A stretch of DNA of 64,000 bases from Posidoniimonas polymericola (GCF_007859935.1 NZ_SJPO01000012.1:1-64000), one strand, 5' to 3'; shown: positions 19,800 through 30,485, numbered from the stretch's first letter. Numbers and translations are program-made. Notes: generated from the sequence alone by a model not told the origin.

Positions 19800-21065
19800 A
19801 TGAAATTCCTTAGGCAACAGCTCGACATGATCGCGCCGCTCTTCGAGAAGGGGGGCAAGCTCGAGCGCTTGTACCCGCTTTACGAAGCGCAGGACACGTT
19901 CCTGTTCACGCCGGGCGAAACGACCAAGTCCGCCTCGCACGTCCGCGACGCGCTGGACATGAAGCGGATGATGTCCATGGTGATCGTGGCCCTCGGGCCG
20001 TGCATCCTCATGGCGCTGTACAACACCGGCCTGCAGGCCAACCGGGCGATCGCGGCGGGCGCCGCCCCGATCGACTCCTTCCGCGAGACCCTGCTCGCGC
20101 CGTTGGGCCCAATGGTCCACGACCCCAGCAGCATCGCGGGTTGCTTTATCCACGGCCTCGTCTGGTTCCTGCCGGTCTACATCGTGACGATGGCGGTCGG
20201 CGGCGTCTGCGAGCTGATCTTCTCGCTCGTCCGGGGCCACGAGATCAACGAGGGCTTCCTGGTCACCGGCATGCTGTTCCCGCTGACGCTCCCCCCGACC
20301 ATCCCGCTGTGGCAGGTCGGGCTCGGCATCGCGTTCGGCGTGGTGATCGGCAAGGAGATCTTTGGCGGCACCGGCAAGAACTTCCTCAACCCCGCGCTCA
20401 CCGCCCGGGCGTTTCTCTACTTTGCGTACCCGGCCCGGATCTCCGGCGAGTGGGTGGCGAGCGGCGCGTCGAACATCGGCGTGTGGGTCGCCGCCCGGCA
20501 GGCCGACGGCATCTCGGGCGCAACGTCGCTCGGCGAGATGGTCGGCGCCGCGCAGGGCCAGGGGCCGGCCGAGGTGATGGGTGGAAACTACTCCTGGGGG
20601 ACCGCGTTTGTGGGTCTCATCCAGGGCTCGATGGGCGAAACGTCCGCCCTCTGCTGCCTGCTCGGCGCCGCGATCCTGATCGCCTCGGGCATCGGCTCCT
20701 GGCGGATCATGGCCGGCTGCGTGCTCGGCCTGCTGGGGACCGGCTTCCTGTTCTGGGGCTTCCGCGGCTCCAGCGACAACCCGCTGACCGCCATCGCCCC
20801 GTGGTGGCACCTGGTGATTGGCGGCTTCGCGTTCGGAACCGTGTTCATGGCGACCGACCCGGTGTCGGCCGCGATGACCGAGATCGGCAAGTGGTGGTAC
20901 GGGATCCTGATCGGCGTGATGACCGTCCTGATCCGGGTGATCAACCCGGCGTTCCCCGAGGGCATCATGCTCGCCATCCTGTTCGGCAACACGATGGCGC
21001 CGTTGATCGACTACTTCGTCATCCAAGCGAATGTTAAAAGAAGGATGGCCCGCTATGCAGCGTGA
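19800..21065 (+). CDS. nqrB: Na+-translocating NADH:quinone oxidoreductase subunit B
   Basis: Polytopic membrane subunit binding riboflavin and a covalent FMN, 421 residues from the ATG at 19800 ([20 protein letters not shown]). The FMN attachment motif SGAT occurs in [13 protein letters not shown], and the Thr is the known attachment residue of the family. Ten or so hydrophobic helices are visible. The NqrB/RnfD block [15 protein letters not shown] is present. The end overlaps nqrC by 11 bp. Confidence 0.95.
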   Translation: MKFLRQQLDMIAPLFEKGGKLERLYPLYEAQDTFLFTPGETTKSASHVRDALDMKRMMSMVIVALGPCILMALYNTGLQANRAIAAGAAPIDSFRETLLAPLGPMVHDPSSIAGCFIHGLVWFLPVYIVTMAVGGVCELIFSLVRGHEINEGFLVTGMLFPLTLPPTIPLWQVGLGIAFGVVIGKEIFGGTGKNFLNPALTARAFLYFAYPARISGEWVASGASNIGVWVAARQADGISGATSLGEMVGAAQGQGPAEVMGGNYSWGTAFVGLIQGSMGETSALCCLLGAAILIASGIGSWRIMAGCVLGLLGTGFLFWGFRGSSDNPLTAIAPWWHLVIGGFAFGTVFMATDPVSAAMTEIGKWWYGILIGVMTVLIRVINPAFPEGIMLAILFGNTMAPLIDYFVIQANVKRRMARYAA

Positions 21066-21936
21066 CAGTGTTTCGTTCACCTTCACGGTAGCCGCCGTGC
21101 TGTGCGTGGTTTGTTCGCTGCTGGTCTCCAGCGCCGCGGAGGCGCTCAAGCCGATCCAGGAGAAGAACAAGCAACTCGACAAGAACAAGAACGTGCTAAT
21201 GGCGGCCGGCCTGCTGCCGGACGACGCCGACGCGACAACCGTGAAGTCGATCTTCGACGAGCGGATCCGCGAGGTGCTGGTCGACCTCGACTCCGGCAAG
21301 GAGATGCCCGAGGCCGAGGCCCCCAAGGGCTACGACCCCCGCAAGGCGGCCAAGAACGCCAGCCTGCAAGAGCCGGTCGAGCCGTCCGACGCCCTCAAGG
21401 GCATCCGCTTCCGCGAGCCCTACGCCCCGGTCTACAAGATCACCAAGGAAGGCGACCAGAACGCGATCGAGGGCTACATCCTGCCGGTCTACGGCAAGGG
21501 GCTGTGGTCGACCCTGTACGGTTTCCTCGCCCTCGAGGCCGACCGCCAGACCGTCCGCGGCATCACCTTCTACGAGCACGCCGAGACCCCCGGACTGGGC
21601 GGCGAGGTCGACAACCCCAAGTGGAAGGCCAAGTGGCACGGCAAGACCGCCCGCAAGGACGGCCAGGTCGTGATCGAAGTGGTTAAGGGCGCCGCGTCCT
21701 CGGACCCGCAGGTTGCCCCGCAGCAGGTCGACGGCCTGTCCGGCGCCACGCTCACCACCAACGGCGTCGACGCGTTGGTGCAGTACTGGCTCGGCCCCGA
21801 GGGCTTCGGCCCGTACCTCACCGGCGGCGCCGACGCCGGTAAATCGCCGCAAGACTCCGCCGCCCAAGAGGGCGCCGGCCACGCCAACCAAGCCGCCTCC
21901 CCGGAAGCTGAGCTCACAAAGGTGAACCATGGCTAA
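21055..21936 (+). CDS. nqrC: Na+-translocating NADH:quinone oxidoreductase subunit C
   Basis: Membrane-anchored periplasmic flavoprotein, 293 residues from ATG 21055 with an AGAAGGA RBS inside the end of nqrB. One N-terminal membrane segment is present (about 8-28). The covalent-FMN motif DGLSGATLT lies at about residue 230. The block [13 protein letters not shown] is typical of the NqrC/RnfG FMN domain. The C-terminal tail (about 40 residues) is Ala/Gly-rich and extends past the usual end. It overlaps nqrD by 8 bp. Confidence 0.95.
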   Translation: MQRDSVSFTFTVAAVLCVVCSLLVSSAAEALKPIQEKNKQLDKNKNVLMAAGLLPDDADATTVKSIFDERIREVLVDLDSGKEMPEAEAPKGYDPRKAAKNASLQEPVEPSDALKGIRFREPYAPVYKITKEGDQNAIEGYILPVYGKGLWSTLYGFLALEADRQTVRGITFYEHAETPGLGGEVDNPKWKAKWHGKTARKDGQVVIEVVKGAASSDPQVAPQQVDGLSGATLTTNGVDALVQYWLGPEGFGPYLTGGADAGKSPQDSAAQEGAGHANQAASPEAELTKVNHG

Positions 21937-22555
21937 GCAAACCGCCAAAGACGTCCTCCTCGAGCCGCTGATCAACAACAACCCGATCACGCTGCAGGTG
22001 CTCGGCATCTGCTCGGCGCTGGCCGTCACGACGCAGATGAAGACCGCGCTCTTGATGTCGCTGTCGGTGATCGCGGTGACCGGCGGGTCGAACCTGGTCG
22101 TCAGCCTGATCCGCCACTGGATCCCCAGCAGCATCCGCATCATCGTCCAGATGACGGTGATCGCGTCGCTGGTGATCGTGGTCGACCAGCTGCTCAAGGC
22201 CTACTTCTTCGACGTCAGCAAGCAGCTGTCGGTGTTCGTCGGCCTGATCATCACCAACTGCATCGTGATGGGCCGGGCCGAGGCGTTCGCCATGAAGAAC
22301 GAGCCGGGCGTCAGCTTCATGGACGGCATCGGCAACGGCCTGGGCTACAGCGTGATCCTGCTGCTGGTCGCCTTCTTCCGCGAGGTGTTCGGCGCCGGCA
22401 AGTTCTTCGGCTACACGGTCTTCCCGCTCGCGACCGAGGGCGGCTGGTACACGCCCAACGGCCTGCTGCTGCTCCCGCCGAGCGCGTTCTTCCTGATCGG
22501 CGTGATCATCTGGGTCTTCCGCACGATCCGCCCCGAGCAGGTCGAGCACGAGTAG
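21929..22555 (+). CDS. nqrD: Na+-translocating NADH:quinone oxidoreductase subunit D
   Basis: Integral membrane subunit of 208 residues with six hydrophobic helices. NqrD/E pair around an intramembrane iron centre. The family blocks [11 protein letters not shown] and [18 protein letters not shown] each contain the conserved cysteine of a half-helix. It starts at ATG 21929 and is translationally coupled to nqrC. Confidence 0.95.
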   Translation: MAKQTAKDVLLEPLINNNPITLQVLGICSALAVTTQMKTALLMSLSVIAVTGGSNLVVSLIRHWIPSSIRIIVQMTVIASLVIVVDQLLKAYFFDVSKQLSVFVGLIITNCIVMGRAEAFAMKNEPGVSFMDGIGNGLGYSVILLLVAFFREVFGAGKFFGYTVFPLATEGGWYTPNGLLLLPPSAFFLIGVIIWVFRTIRPEQVEHE

Positions 22556-22612
22556 CCGGCAGCACGCCCCGCACCCACCTACACCTCCCCTTAATTCCAC
22601 GTTTGGCTTCCC

Positions 22613-23254
22613 ATGGACGACTTAGTTCAACTGTTCCTGAAGTCGGTCTTCGGCGAGAACATGGCCCTGGCGTTCTTCCTGGGCATGTGCACGTTCCTGG
22701 CCGTGTCGAAGAACGTGAAGACCGCGCTCGGACTGGGCGTGGCGGTGATCGTGATCATGTTCATCACGGTGCCGGCCAACAACCTGCTGTACCAGTACCT
22801 CCTGAAGGAGGGCGCGCTGGTCTGGGTCGCCGACACCTTCCGTCTGGGCACCGACACCCGCGAGTACCTGCAGACGCTCGACCTCAGCTTCCTGGGGCTG
22901 ATCAGCTACATCGGCACGATCGCGGCGATGGTGCAGATCCTCGAGATGGCGCTCGACCGCTACTTCCCGCCGCTCTACAACGCACTCGGGATCTTCCTGC
23001 CGCTGATCACGGTCAACTGCGCGATCCTCGGCGGCTCGCTGTTCATGGTTGAACGCGACTTCAACTTTGTAGAGAGCATGGTCGCCGGCTTCGGCTGGGG
23101 CTTTGGCTGGGCGTTGGCCATCGCCGCCCTGGCCGCCATCCGCGAGAAGATGCGTTACAGCGACGTCCCCGATGGCCTCAAGGGCTTGGGGATCACGTTC
23201 ATGACCGCCGGACTGATGGCGTTGGCCTTCATGTCGTTTGGCGGCGTGTGGTAA
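22613..23254 (+). CDS. nqrE: Na+-translocating NADH:quinone oxidoreductase subunit E
   Basis: Six-helix membrane subunit of 213 residues, homologous to NqrD in inverted topology. The conserved cysteine blocks are [18 protein letters not shown] and [16 protein letters not shown]. It lies 57 bp after nqrD. After its stop there is a 105-bp gap with no gene before nqrF. Confidence 0.95.
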   Translation: MDDLVQLFLKSVFGENMALAFFLGMCTFLAVSKNVKTALGLGVAVIVIMFITVPANNLLYQYLLKEGALVWVADTFRLGTDTREYLQTLDLSFLGLISYIGTIAAMVQILEMALDRYFPPLYNALGIFLPLITVNCAILGGSLFMVERDFNFVESMVAGFGWGFGWALAIAALAAIREKMRYSDVPDGLKGLGITFMTAGLMALAFMSFGGVW

Positions 23255-23359
23255 CCCAGCAGGCGCAACCGACCCGTTCCCCGAATCACCCTAGCAAGTT
23301 TCCAGTGCGGCCGCCGTCTGCCTAGCAGCACCAGCGCCGCGGAAAGCCGGTAGCGACAA

Positions 23360-24580
23360 ATGACGACCGTCCTTCTTGGCGTCTTGATGTTCACGCTCAT
23401 CGTCCTCGCGCTCGTGGCGATTATCCTCGCCGCCAAGAGCCAGCTGGTCGCCAGCGGCGACGTCGAGATCGTGATCAACGAACAGAAGACCATCCACGTG
23501 CCGGCCGGCGGCAAGCTGCTGAATGCGCTGGCCGACCAGGGGATCTTTGTCTCCAGCGCGTGCGGCGGCGGCGGCACCTGCGCCCAGTGCGAGGTCAAGA
23601 TCCACGAGGGGGGCGGCGACATCCTCGAGACCGAGAAGGCCCACATCAGCAAGAAGGAAGCCCGCGAGGGCTGCCGCCTGTCGTGCCAGGTCGCGGTCAA
23701 GCAGGACATGAAGGTCGAGGTACCGCCCGAGGCCTTCGACACCAAGAAGTGGGAGTGCACGGTCCGCTCGAACAACAACGTCGCGACCTTTATTAAAGAG
23801 CTGGTGCTTGAGCTGCCGGCCGGTGAAGAGGTCGCGTTCAAGGCGGGCGGCTACATCCAGATCGAGTGCCCGCCGCACGTGGTGCACTACAAGGACTTCG
23901 ACATCGAGGAGCGGTTCCGCGAAGACTGGGACAAGTACAACGTCTGGCAGTACACCTCGAAGGTCGACGAAGAAGTTGTTCGCGCTTACTCGATGGCCAA
24001 CTACCCGGGCGAGCAGGGCATCATCATGCTCAACGTCCGTGTGGCGAGCCCCCCGCCACGCATCCCCGACGCCCCCCCCGGCAAGATGTCCAGCTACATC
24101 TTCAACCTGAAGCCGGGCGACAAGGTCACGATCTCCGGCCCGTACGGCGAGTTCTTCATCAAGGACACCGACGCCGAGATGGTCTACATCGGCGGCGGCG
24201 CCGGCATGGCGCCGCTCCGCAGCCACATCTTTGAGCTGTTCAAGAACCTCAAGACCGGCCGCAAGGTGAGCTACTGGTACGGCGGCCGCAGCTCCCGCGA
24301 GCTGTTCTACGTCGACCACTTCCGGAAGATCGAAGAAGAGTTCCCGAACTTCAAGTTCAACATCGCGCTCTCCGAGCCGCTGCCCGAGGACAACTGGACC
24401 GGGTACAAGGGATTCATCCACCAGGTGCTGCAGGAGAACTACCTGAAGGACCACCCGGCGCCGGAAGACATCGAGTACTACATCTGCGGCCCGCCAATGA
24501 TGAACGCGGCGGTCTTCAAGATGCTCGACGACCTGGGCGTTGAGAAAGAGAACATCGCGTACGACGACTTCGGTGGTTAG
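23360..24580 (+). CDS. nqrF: Na+-translocating NADH:quinone oxidoreductase subunit F
   Basis: NADH-oxidising entry subunit, 406 residues. Domain order: N-terminal membrane helix (about 5-25), a 2Fe-2S ferredoxin domain with [10 protein letters not shown] and a later fourth Cys in SCQV, then an FAD domain (RAYSMANYP) and an NADH domain ([26 protein letters not shown]). The stop codon is 1 bp before the probable apbE start. Confidence 0.96.
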   Translation: MTTVLLGVLMFTLIVLALVAIILAAKSQLVASGDVEIVINEQKTIHVPAGGKLLNALADQGIFVSSACGGGGTCAQCEVKIHEGGGDILETEKAHISKKEAREGCRLSCQVAVKQDMKVEVPPEAFDTKKWECTVRSNNNVATFIKELVLELPAGEEVAFKAGGYIQIECPPHVVHYKDFDIEERFREDWDKYNVWQYTSKVDEEVVRAYSMANYPGEQGIIMLNVRVASPPPRIPDAPPGKMSSYIFNLKPGDKVTISGPYGEFFIKDTDAEMVYIGGGAGMAPLRSHIFELFKNLKTGRKVSYWYGGRSSRELFYVDHFRKIEEEFPNFKFNIALSEPLPEDNWTGYKGFIHQVLQENYLKDHPAPEDIEYYICGPPMMNAAVFKMLDDLGVEKENIAYDDFGG

Positions 24581-24581
24581 C

Positions 24582-25712
24582 GTGCCGGCCCGGAACCAAT
24601 CGCGTCTGGCCGCGCTGCTGATGCTGGCGGCCCCGCTGGCACTGGCGGTGCTTGGCGTTGCGGGCTGCGGCTCGCAGTCGGACGCCCCATCACCAAGCAC
24701 GCCGGCCCGCAACTCGTCGGCCCCTAATCCGGCAGGGCCGAGCGCGAACGCCCCGGTCGGGGTCGTCTCGTTCACCGGCCCGACGATGGGCACGCGGTAC
24801 TCGGTCAAGGTCGTCATCGACGACGCCGACGAGCGGCTCGAGGAGCTGCAGCACCGGGTTGATGAGCGGCTGGTCGAGATCAACAAGCGGATGTCGACCT
24901 ACGACCCGCGATCGGAGCTGTCGCGGTTCAACCAGTCCGATTCCGAGGACTGGTTTGAGGTTTCGGCCGAGACCGCCAAGGTCGTGGCGTACGCCCTTGA
25001 GATCGCCGCCGCTACCGGCGGCCAGTTCGACCCGACCGTTGGCCCGGTAGTGAACCTGTGGGGCTTCGGGCCCGACGGGCGGCGGAGCGAACCGCCCACC
25101 GACGACGAGGTCGCCGCGGCGCTCGCGCGGATCGGCTACCAGAGCGTGGAGGCCCGCCAGGAGCCGCCCGCCCTCAAGAAGTCGCGCCCCGATATCTACG
25201 TCGACCTGTCGGCGATCGCCAAGGGCTACGGCGTCGATGCGGTTTCGGAGCTGCTGACCGAGCTCGGCGCCGCGGCCTCGATGGTCGAGATCGGCGGCGA
25301 GGTCGTCTGCCGCGGCCGCAAGCCGGACGGGTCGTCGTGGAAGATCGGGGTCGAGAAGCCCGACGAGAGCGGCCGCGTGCTGCAGACCGTCCTCGACATC
25401 GACGACCACGCCATCGCCACCAGCGGCGACTACCGCAACTTCTTTGAGGACCACGGCGAGCGGTTCTCGCACACCATCAACCCCGCCACCGGCAGGCCGG
25501 TCACGCACCGGCTGGCGACCGTCAGCGTGCAGGCGCCGTCCTGCATGCGGGCCGACGCGTTGGCCACCGCCCTGTTGGTCATGGGCGGGGACGAGGGGTA
25601 CAATTGGGCGAGCGAGAACGGCGTCGCCGCGATGTTCATCGAGCGGACGGACGACGGCTCTAAAGAGCGGTCCACGGCCGAATGGCGTGGCCCGCGCAAC
25701 CGCGGCGAGTAA
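24582..25712 (+). CDS. apbE: FAD:protein FMN transferase (flavin insertion factor for NqrB/NqrC)
   Basis: Transfers FMN from FAD onto Thr of SGAT motifs, so it should modify NqrB and NqrC of this cluster. A lipoprotein of 376 residues from GTG 24582, directly after the nqrF stop. The signal peptide ends in lipobox VAGC (Cys29). ApbE motifs are GTRYSVKV, DLSAIAKGYGVDAV, ATSGDYRNFF and HTINPATGRPV. A Pro/Ser-rich linker follows the lipid cysteine. Confidence 0.93.
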   Translation: MPARNQSRLAALLMLAAPLALAVLGVAGCGSQSDAPSPSTPARNSSAPNPAGPSANAPVGVVSFTGPTMGTRYSVKVVIDDADERLEELQHRVDERLVEINKRMSTYDPRSELSRFNQSDSEDWFEVSAETAKVVAYALEIAAATGGQFDPTVGPVVNLWGFGPDGRRSEPPTDDEVAAALARIGYQSVEARQEPPALKKSRPDIYVDLSAIAKGYGVDAVSELLTELGAAASMVEIGGEVVCRGRKPDGSSWKIGVEKPDESGRVLQTVLDIDDHAIATSGDYRNFFEDHGERFSHTINPATGRPVTHRLATVSVQAPSCMRADALATALLVMGGDEGYNWASENGVAAMFIERTDDGSKERSTAEWRGPRNRGE

Positions 25713-25723
25713 CCCCAAGCACC

Positions 25724-25942
25724 ATGACCACCGCCCTGATCTCAGTCGCCGTCTTTGCAGTCGCCCTGGCGGGCATGGCGGTCGGCGTGCTGATCAGCAA
25801 CCGGCGGATCAAGGGCTCGTGCGGCGGGCTGGCGAGCATGAAGGACAGCAACGGCAACTCCATCTGCGACGCCTGCACCAACCCCTCGCCCGAGTGCCGC
25901 GGCGAACGTGCTCGCGAGGGCGCGGCCTCGGCCTCCGAGTAG
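25724..25942 (+). CDS. nqrM: Na+-NQR maturation protein NqrM
   Basis: Short maturation factor of 72 residues thought to deliver iron to the NqrD/NqrE intramembrane centre. One N-terminal helix (about 4-23) is followed by the conserved GSCGGLASM and CDACTNPSPEC cysteines. It is the last gene of the nqr cluster, 11 bp after apbE, and converges with the EPS operon (stop at 25977). Confidence 0.9.
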   Translation: MTTALISVAVFAVALAGMAVGVLISNRRIKGSCGGLASMKDSNGNSICDACTNPSPECRGERAREGAASASE

Positions 25943-25976
25943 CGTCCGCCCCGCCGCGTTGTCCGGCCGCCGCTGC

Positions 25977-27284
25977 TCAATCTTCCGCCGCGGGCCCAAC
26001 GCCGGTCTTTGGGCGGCTCATCACCAGCACGGTGAGCGTGACGAACGCCGCCGCCAGCAGCACGCCATTGATGCTGGTGACGAACTGGAACCCAGATTCG
26101 GGAGCCTCGAGTCCAACCCGCTGGATGAAGGACCGGGTTGAGAGGATGTTGAACGAAGGGCCCAGCAGCATCGCGGCCACGGCCCATCGCCCCCACAGCG
26201 GGAACCACCGCCAGGCGGGCCGCGGCAGGCCGGTCACGAGGCCGGCGATCGCACCGGTCAGCAGCAGCGCGTCGTACGACTGGTGGAACACCGACGCCAC
26301 GGTCCCCAACGCGATGACCGCGCCCGACGGGGTCGCCGCGCCGGCGAAGTCGCCCTCTCGCCGCAGCCGACGCAGCGCGAACCCTAGCGGGACGAGCAGC
26401 ACCAGCATCACCGCCATGCTAGTCCCGTAGCCCGGATTCCAGTCCATCCACTTGCTGACCAGGCTGATCAGGTCGATCTGCGTGAAGCTGTTGATCGGCA
26501 GCTGGTCGTCGAGCGACTGGCGGAGCTCGGCCCGCTCGGTCAGCGACCGAAAGAACGCCGGGAGGCCGTTCTTGAAGGCCATCCAACCAACCGCCAACGC
26601 CGAAACGGCGCCCGTCAGCACCCCGCCGCCCAACGCGGCCCGCCAGTTGCCCCGGCAGGCCAAGAGGATCAGCAGCGGGAGCAGGTAGGTTGGCTTGCCA
26701 GCCGCCAGCAGCACGCCGCAAGCCGCCAGCCACGGTCGGCTCGCCGCGTAGTGGATCGCGACCAGCCCGCCGAGGACGAGCTCGAGCGTGAAATAGCCGG
26801 ACGCCATCGTCGCCTGGCCGCCGCGGGTCATCACGATCAGGCACGCGATGATCGGCCACGCCCGCGGGACGCACGCCGCGCGCGCAGACAGCCGGGCGAT
26901 AGCGTACACCATCAGCAGGATCAGCAGGAAGTAGAAAATGCTGGCCGGCAGCAGCGGCAGCGCGACCAGCGGCGCGTGCAGCAGGAAGTGCGACGGTGTG
27001 TACAGCGGCACCGACATGTCGACCGGGTAGCCTTCGATGAAGTCGCGGCCGTAGGCGCTAACGCCGTCGACAAACGCCTGGCACGGGTAGTAAACGCCGT
27101 GCGTGAAATCGAAAAAGCCGTCCTGCGCTGCGTCGTAGGGCCCTGAGATGTACCGGCCCTCGAATGCCCGGTGGGCGCCCAGGCAGACGCCGGCGGCGAT
27201 CATCACACCGACGACGACTCGCAACCACTGGGGAGGCGCCCAGTCGCTCGCCGGCGGCTTCGGCCCGCTGCTCTCAGCCGACAT
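25977..27284 (-). CDS. GT87-like polytopic membrane glycosyltransferase (DUF2029 type)
   Basis: 435 residues with about 10-12 hydrophobic segments, like polyprenyl-phosphate-sugar-dependent GT-C enzymes. The ATG at 27284 (MSAESSGPKPPAS) leaves an 11-bp overlap with the upstream deacetylase gene. An acidic loop after helix 1 (about 55-95) is where GT-C catalytic acids usually sit. It is the last gene of the EPS run and may modify the exported polymer or lipid-linked intermediate. The family call rests on topology and composition. Confidence 0.65.
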   Translation of the reverse strand: MSAESSGPKPPASDWAPPQWLRVVVGVMIAAGVCLGAHRAFEGRYISGPYDAAQDGFFDFTHGVYYPCQAFVDGVSAYGRDFIEGYPVDMSVPLYTPSHFLLHAPLVALPLLPASIFYFLLILLMVYAIARLSARAACVPRAWPIIACLIVMTRGGQATMASGYFTLELVLGGLVAIHYAASRPWLAACGVLLAAGKPTYLLPLLILLACRGNWRAALGGGVLTGAVSALAVGWMAFKNGLPAFFRSLTERAELRQSLDDQLPINSFTQIDLISLVSKWMDWNPGYGTSMAVMLVLLVPLGFALRRLRREGDFAGAATPSGAVIALGTVASVFHQSYDALLLTGAIAGLVTGLPRPAWRWFPLWGRWAVAAMLLGPSFNILSTRSFIQRVGLEAPESGFQFVTSINGVLLAAAFVTLTVLVMSRPKTGVGPAAED

Positions 27285-28248
27285 CGCCGGCCCCCGAGAC
27301 CGAAGCGACCGGCTCGATCGGTTCCCATTGTGGAACCGCCTGGCCGGCGTGCGCGGCGACCGTGCCGAGCTGGAAGTGCTCGGCAAACCGCTCGAGCATC
27401 TCGCTCAGCAGCTCGCGTTTCGCGGCGCCGGGCAGCTGCATGCCGGGGAAGAAGTTGAGGTCGGGGTCGTCCTCGACGCCCATGAAGTCCAGCGGGTGCA
27501 GCAGCAGCGACGGCGCCACGCCGCGGAGCCGGCACAGCCGGGCCGCGGTCCGCAGGTAGGCCGAGGCCGCGCGGCGGGAGTACTGCGCCAGGTGCGAAAG
27601 GTAGGTCATGTGGATCGGCGTCCGTGCGAGCGGCATGGTCGTCACCGGCATCTCGACAATCGGGCCGTCGGCGGTGTCGAGCCGGTGCGGGCGGAGCGCG
27701 CCGAAACCGTCGCGGACCGACCCGAAGGTTTGGGTCTCGGTGTCGCTGGACCAGAACGAGCGGACCGAGCAGTACAGCCGCGCGGCGGGCGCCGTGACCG
27801 CCGGCAGGACGCTGGCGTCGTAGCGGTAGCCGCGGCGGGCGAGGGTCGCCACGAGCGACTGGGAGAACGCAAACCCTGGGCCCCGGAACCCGATCGGTCG
27901 TTCGCCCGCGATGAGGGTGATCGCCTCTTCGGCGTCGGCGATCTCGCGCTCGACCTCGGCGTCGGAGAGCGTCGCCAGCCAGGGGTAGTGGTTGTAGGTG
28001 TGGTTGCCGAGCTCGAAGCCCGCGTCGGCCAGCGCACGCACGGCGTTCCGGCCCGACTCCTGGTCGAGGTCCCGGCCGACTACAAAGACCGTCAGGCCGA
28101 GGCCGAACTGCTGCATCACCTCGATAATGCGGGGGGCGACCACCTGCAGGTAGCAGGGGTACGACTCCCACCGCCCCGGCCCAAGGGTCCGCAGGTAGGA
28201 CCACTTGTTATCAAGATCGAGCGACAAGCTCGCGATCGGCTTGCGCAT
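27274..28248 (-). CDS. Polysaccharide deacetylase (NodB-like, carbohydrate esterase 4)
   Basis: 324 residues. NodB-fold features: LSLDLDNKWSY near the N-terminus (catalytic and metal-binding Asp region), the metal motif GFELGNHTYNH and the RPIGFRGPGFAF motif. It would remove N-acetyl groups from the exopolysaccharide. There is no signal peptide, suggesting action on a cytoplasmic or lipid-linked substrate, or a role other than deacetylation. The start overlaps the upstream FAD oxidoreductase by 38 bp. Confidence 0.82.
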   Translation of the reverse strand: MRKPIASLSLDLDNKWSYLRTLGPGRWESYPCYLQVVAPRIIEVMQQFGLGLTVFVVGRDLDQESGRNAVRALADAGFELGNHTYNHYPWLATLSDAEVEREIADAEEAITLIAGERPIGFRGPGFAFSQSLVATLARRGYRYDASVLPAVTAPAARLYCSVRSFWSSDTETQTFGSVRDGFGALRPHRLDTADGPIVEMPVTTMPLARTPIHMTYLSHLAQYSRRAASAYLRTAARLCRLRGVAPSLLLHPLDFMGVEDDPDLNFFPGMQLPGAAKRELLSEMLERFAEHFQLGTVAAHAGQAVPQWEPIEPVASVSGAGDVG

Positions 28249-29644
28249 CGCTACCTCCCGTCGGGGCTGGGCGTGACGGACGGCGGCCGGCGGCAGGACC
28301 GAGCTCGGACGCTAGCACGCCGGTGATGGCCTCGTCGGCGACCTGCACGGTCTCGTTGACGTTCAGGTTGCCCTTGAGGATGTGGGCCGAGTTGACCGCG
28401 AACACCCCGGGGACCGAGGTCCGCAGCGGCGGCAGCTTCTCCGAGTAGCCGATGGTCGGCATCGCCATCACGTTGCGGGCGCGGCAGACCTGGAAAGCCT
28501 GGACGTCGTCGCGGGAGAAGTGCGGGTACATCTTTTCGAGCGTGCCGATCCAGCGCTCCTGGAGCGACTCGTCCGACTCCTCGAACAGCGGGTCGTCCGA
28601 GGGGACGTACTTCGGCAGGTACACCAGGGCCGAGCCGCCCAGCTCGTCGCGGTCGACGATCGTGGTCATCTCGATCACCGCGGTCAGGGGGACCCACGCA
28701 TCGGTGATGTTGGTGACGTAGTACTTAGAGATCGGCTTCTTCAGCAGCAGCGACGCGCACACGATCCCCAGGTACCGGACGCCCTCGAACCGCTGCCGTT
28801 CCTCCGGCCGCAGCTCCGGCACGGCGTTGACGATCGACGGCGTCGGCGTGGTGAACACCACGCGGTCGAACCGCTGCGGCGGCTGGTCGCCGGCGCTGAC
28901 GCTGACGGACCCGTCCTCGACGGAGAGCGCCTCGTGCACGGGCGACGAGCACTTGATCTCAACGCCGAGCGGATCGAGCGTCTGGGCGAGCCGCTCGAGG
29001 ATCGCGCTGTAGCCGCCCGGCACGTAGCCGAACATCTCTTTCTTGAGCCCCGACCGGCGCGCCGCGTACATCCGGTTGATGTGCGCCCAGATGAACGCCG
29101 CGGAGGTCTGCTTGTAGGTCTCGCCGAGCTTGGCCTTCAAGAGCGGCAGCCAGATCTTCTCGAATACCCCGCCGCCCGAGTACCTGCGGAGCCACGACTC
29201 CACCGAGACCTTCTCCAGCCGCCGCCAGTTCTTCAGCTTCGAGGCGAGGAAGATCGTGCCGCCCAGCCGCAGCTTCTCGATCAGCGTGAGCGGCGGGAAC
29301 CGCAGAAACTCGACCGAGTTGGACATCGAGTGCAGCCGGCCGCCCGAGTAGAAGCCGGTCTTGGTCTCGATCCACCGCATCGAATCCTCGAGGCCGATCT
29401 CCGCGAGCAGGCCGCGGAGGCTCGAGTCGGAGAGCAGCGTGACGTGGTAGAAGCGATCCCAGGTGACGTCGCCCAGCCGCCAGGCGCTGGCGAGTCCGCC
29501 GAGCGTGGGCGCGGCCTCGAGCAGCGTGACGCGCTGCCCCTGCTGCGCGAGCCGCAGGGCGAGGGTCATGCCGAGCATGCCGCCGCCGACCACCGCCCAG
29601 TGGCGCCGCGAGTCGTTGTCGTCGTTGATGTTGTTGGCGTCCAC
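28211..29644 (-). CDS. NAD(P)/FAD-dependent oxidoreductase (amine-oxidase/protoporphyrinogen-oxidase fold)
   Basis: 477 residues starting at GTG 29644, 1 bp after the GT2 stop. The Rossmann FAD motif VVGGGMLGMTLALRLAQQG is followed by an acidic LLEAAPTLGG and the C-terminal FAVNSAHI segment. Proteins of this type in polysaccharide clusters are linked to sugar or lipid-carrier modification; the substrate is not known. A UDP-galactopyranose-mutase-like activity is another option, but its signature is not evident. Confidence 0.75.
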   Translation of the reverse strand: MDANNINDDNDSRRHWAVVGGGMLGMTLALRLAQQGQRVTLLEAAPTLGGLASAWRLGDVTWDRFYHVTLLSDSSLRGLLAEIGLEDSMRWIETKTGFYSGGRLHSMSNSVEFLRFPPLTLIEKLRLGGTIFLASKLKNWRRLEKVSVESWLRRYSGGGVFEKIWLPLLKAKLGETYKQTSAAFIWAHINRMYAARRSGLKKEMFGYVPGGYSAILERLAQTLDPLGVEIKCSSPVHEALSVEDGSVSVSAGDQPPQRFDRVVFTTPTPSIVNAVPELRPEERQRFEGVRYLGIVCASLLLKKPISKYYVTNITDAWVPLTAVIEMTTIVDRDELGGSALVYLPKYVPSDDPLFEESDESLQERWIGTLEKMYPHFSRDDVQAFQVCRARNVMAMPTIGYSEKLPPLRTSVPGVFAVNSAHILKGNLNVNETVQVADEAITGVLASELGPAAGRRPSRPAPTGGSDAQADRELVARS

Positions 29645-29645
29645 G

Positions 29646-30485
29646 TTACCTCCCCAGCCGGCGGCGGATGATCAGTGAGAGCGTCTGCCCGACGGTGCGA
29701 AGCACCCGCATCTTGCTGGCGCCCGGCTTCTGGTCGTAGCGGAGGATCATTGGCGCCTCGCCCATGACCAGACCGCGTCCGCGGAGCTTCAGCAGCACGT
29801 CGACCATGCAGGAGAAGCCCCGCTCGCTGACGAAGCGGTCGCCGTAGTCGAGCATGGCGTCGCGGAGCGGCTCGACCCGGTACGCGCGGTAGCCGCAGGT
29901 GTAGTCGCGGACGCCGCGGATCGGCAGGGCGACCTTGAACAGCACCAGCGACGCCTGGCTCAGCAGGTTGCGGTACAGCGGCACGCCCACCACCTGGGCG
30001 CCCGGCTGGAAGCGGGACGCGATGACCACGTCGTGGCCCTCGCCGATCATCGCCAGCATCCGCGGCATCAGGCCCGGCGGCTGCGTGTTATCGGCGTCCA
30101 TGGTGATGATGATGTCGTCTGGGTGCGCGATGCCGACCGCGGTCTCCAGGCCGGTCCGCAGGGCCGCGGCGAGGCCGCTGTTGCGTTCGTGTCGGACCAG
30201 ACGCACCGGGTACTCGAACGACGCCCGGCTGACGACCAACGCGGTGTTATCGGCGCTGCCGTCGTCGACTACGATGATCTCGTAGTCCGCGACGCGGCCC
30301 TCGAGCGTCTTGGCGATCGACTCGAGCAGCGGCGGGAGCGCTTCGCCCTCGTTGTAGGCGGGAAGCACGACCAGCACGCGCGCCGGGCGGACCTGCCGGT
30401 CACGGCTCCCGGCCGACGCCGGCGCCGCGTCGAGCGTGGCGACCGTGTCTTCTGTGCAGTTGATTTCGTCTTGGGGAGTAAGCAT
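29646..30485 (-). CDS. Glycosyltransferase family 2 (dolichyl/polyprenyl-phosphate mannosyltransferase-like)
   Basis: 279 residues from ATG 30485. GT-A motifs: VVLPAYNEGEALPP, IIVVDDGSADNT and ITMDADNTQPP (the DxD-like metal site). The C-terminal third resembles polyprenyl-phosphate hexose synthases (DYTCGYRAYR, GASKMRVLRT), which supply lipid-linked sugars to GT-C enzymes such as the one at 25977-27284. The first 40 residues are a variable leader. Confidence 0.85.
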   Translation of the reverse strand: MLTPQDEINCTEDTVATLDAAPASAGSRDRQVRPARVLVVLPAYNEGEALPPLLESIAKTLEGRVADYEIIVVDDGSADNTALVVSRASFEYPVRLVRHERNSGLAAALRTGLETAVGIAHPDDIIITMDADNTQPPGLMPRMLAMIGEGHDVVIASRFQPGAQVVGVPLYRNLLSQASLVLFKVALPIRGVRDYTCGYRAYRVEPLRDAMLDYGDRFVSERGFSCMVDVLLKLRGRGLVMGEAPMILRYDQKPGASKMRVLRTVGQTLSLIIRRRLGR

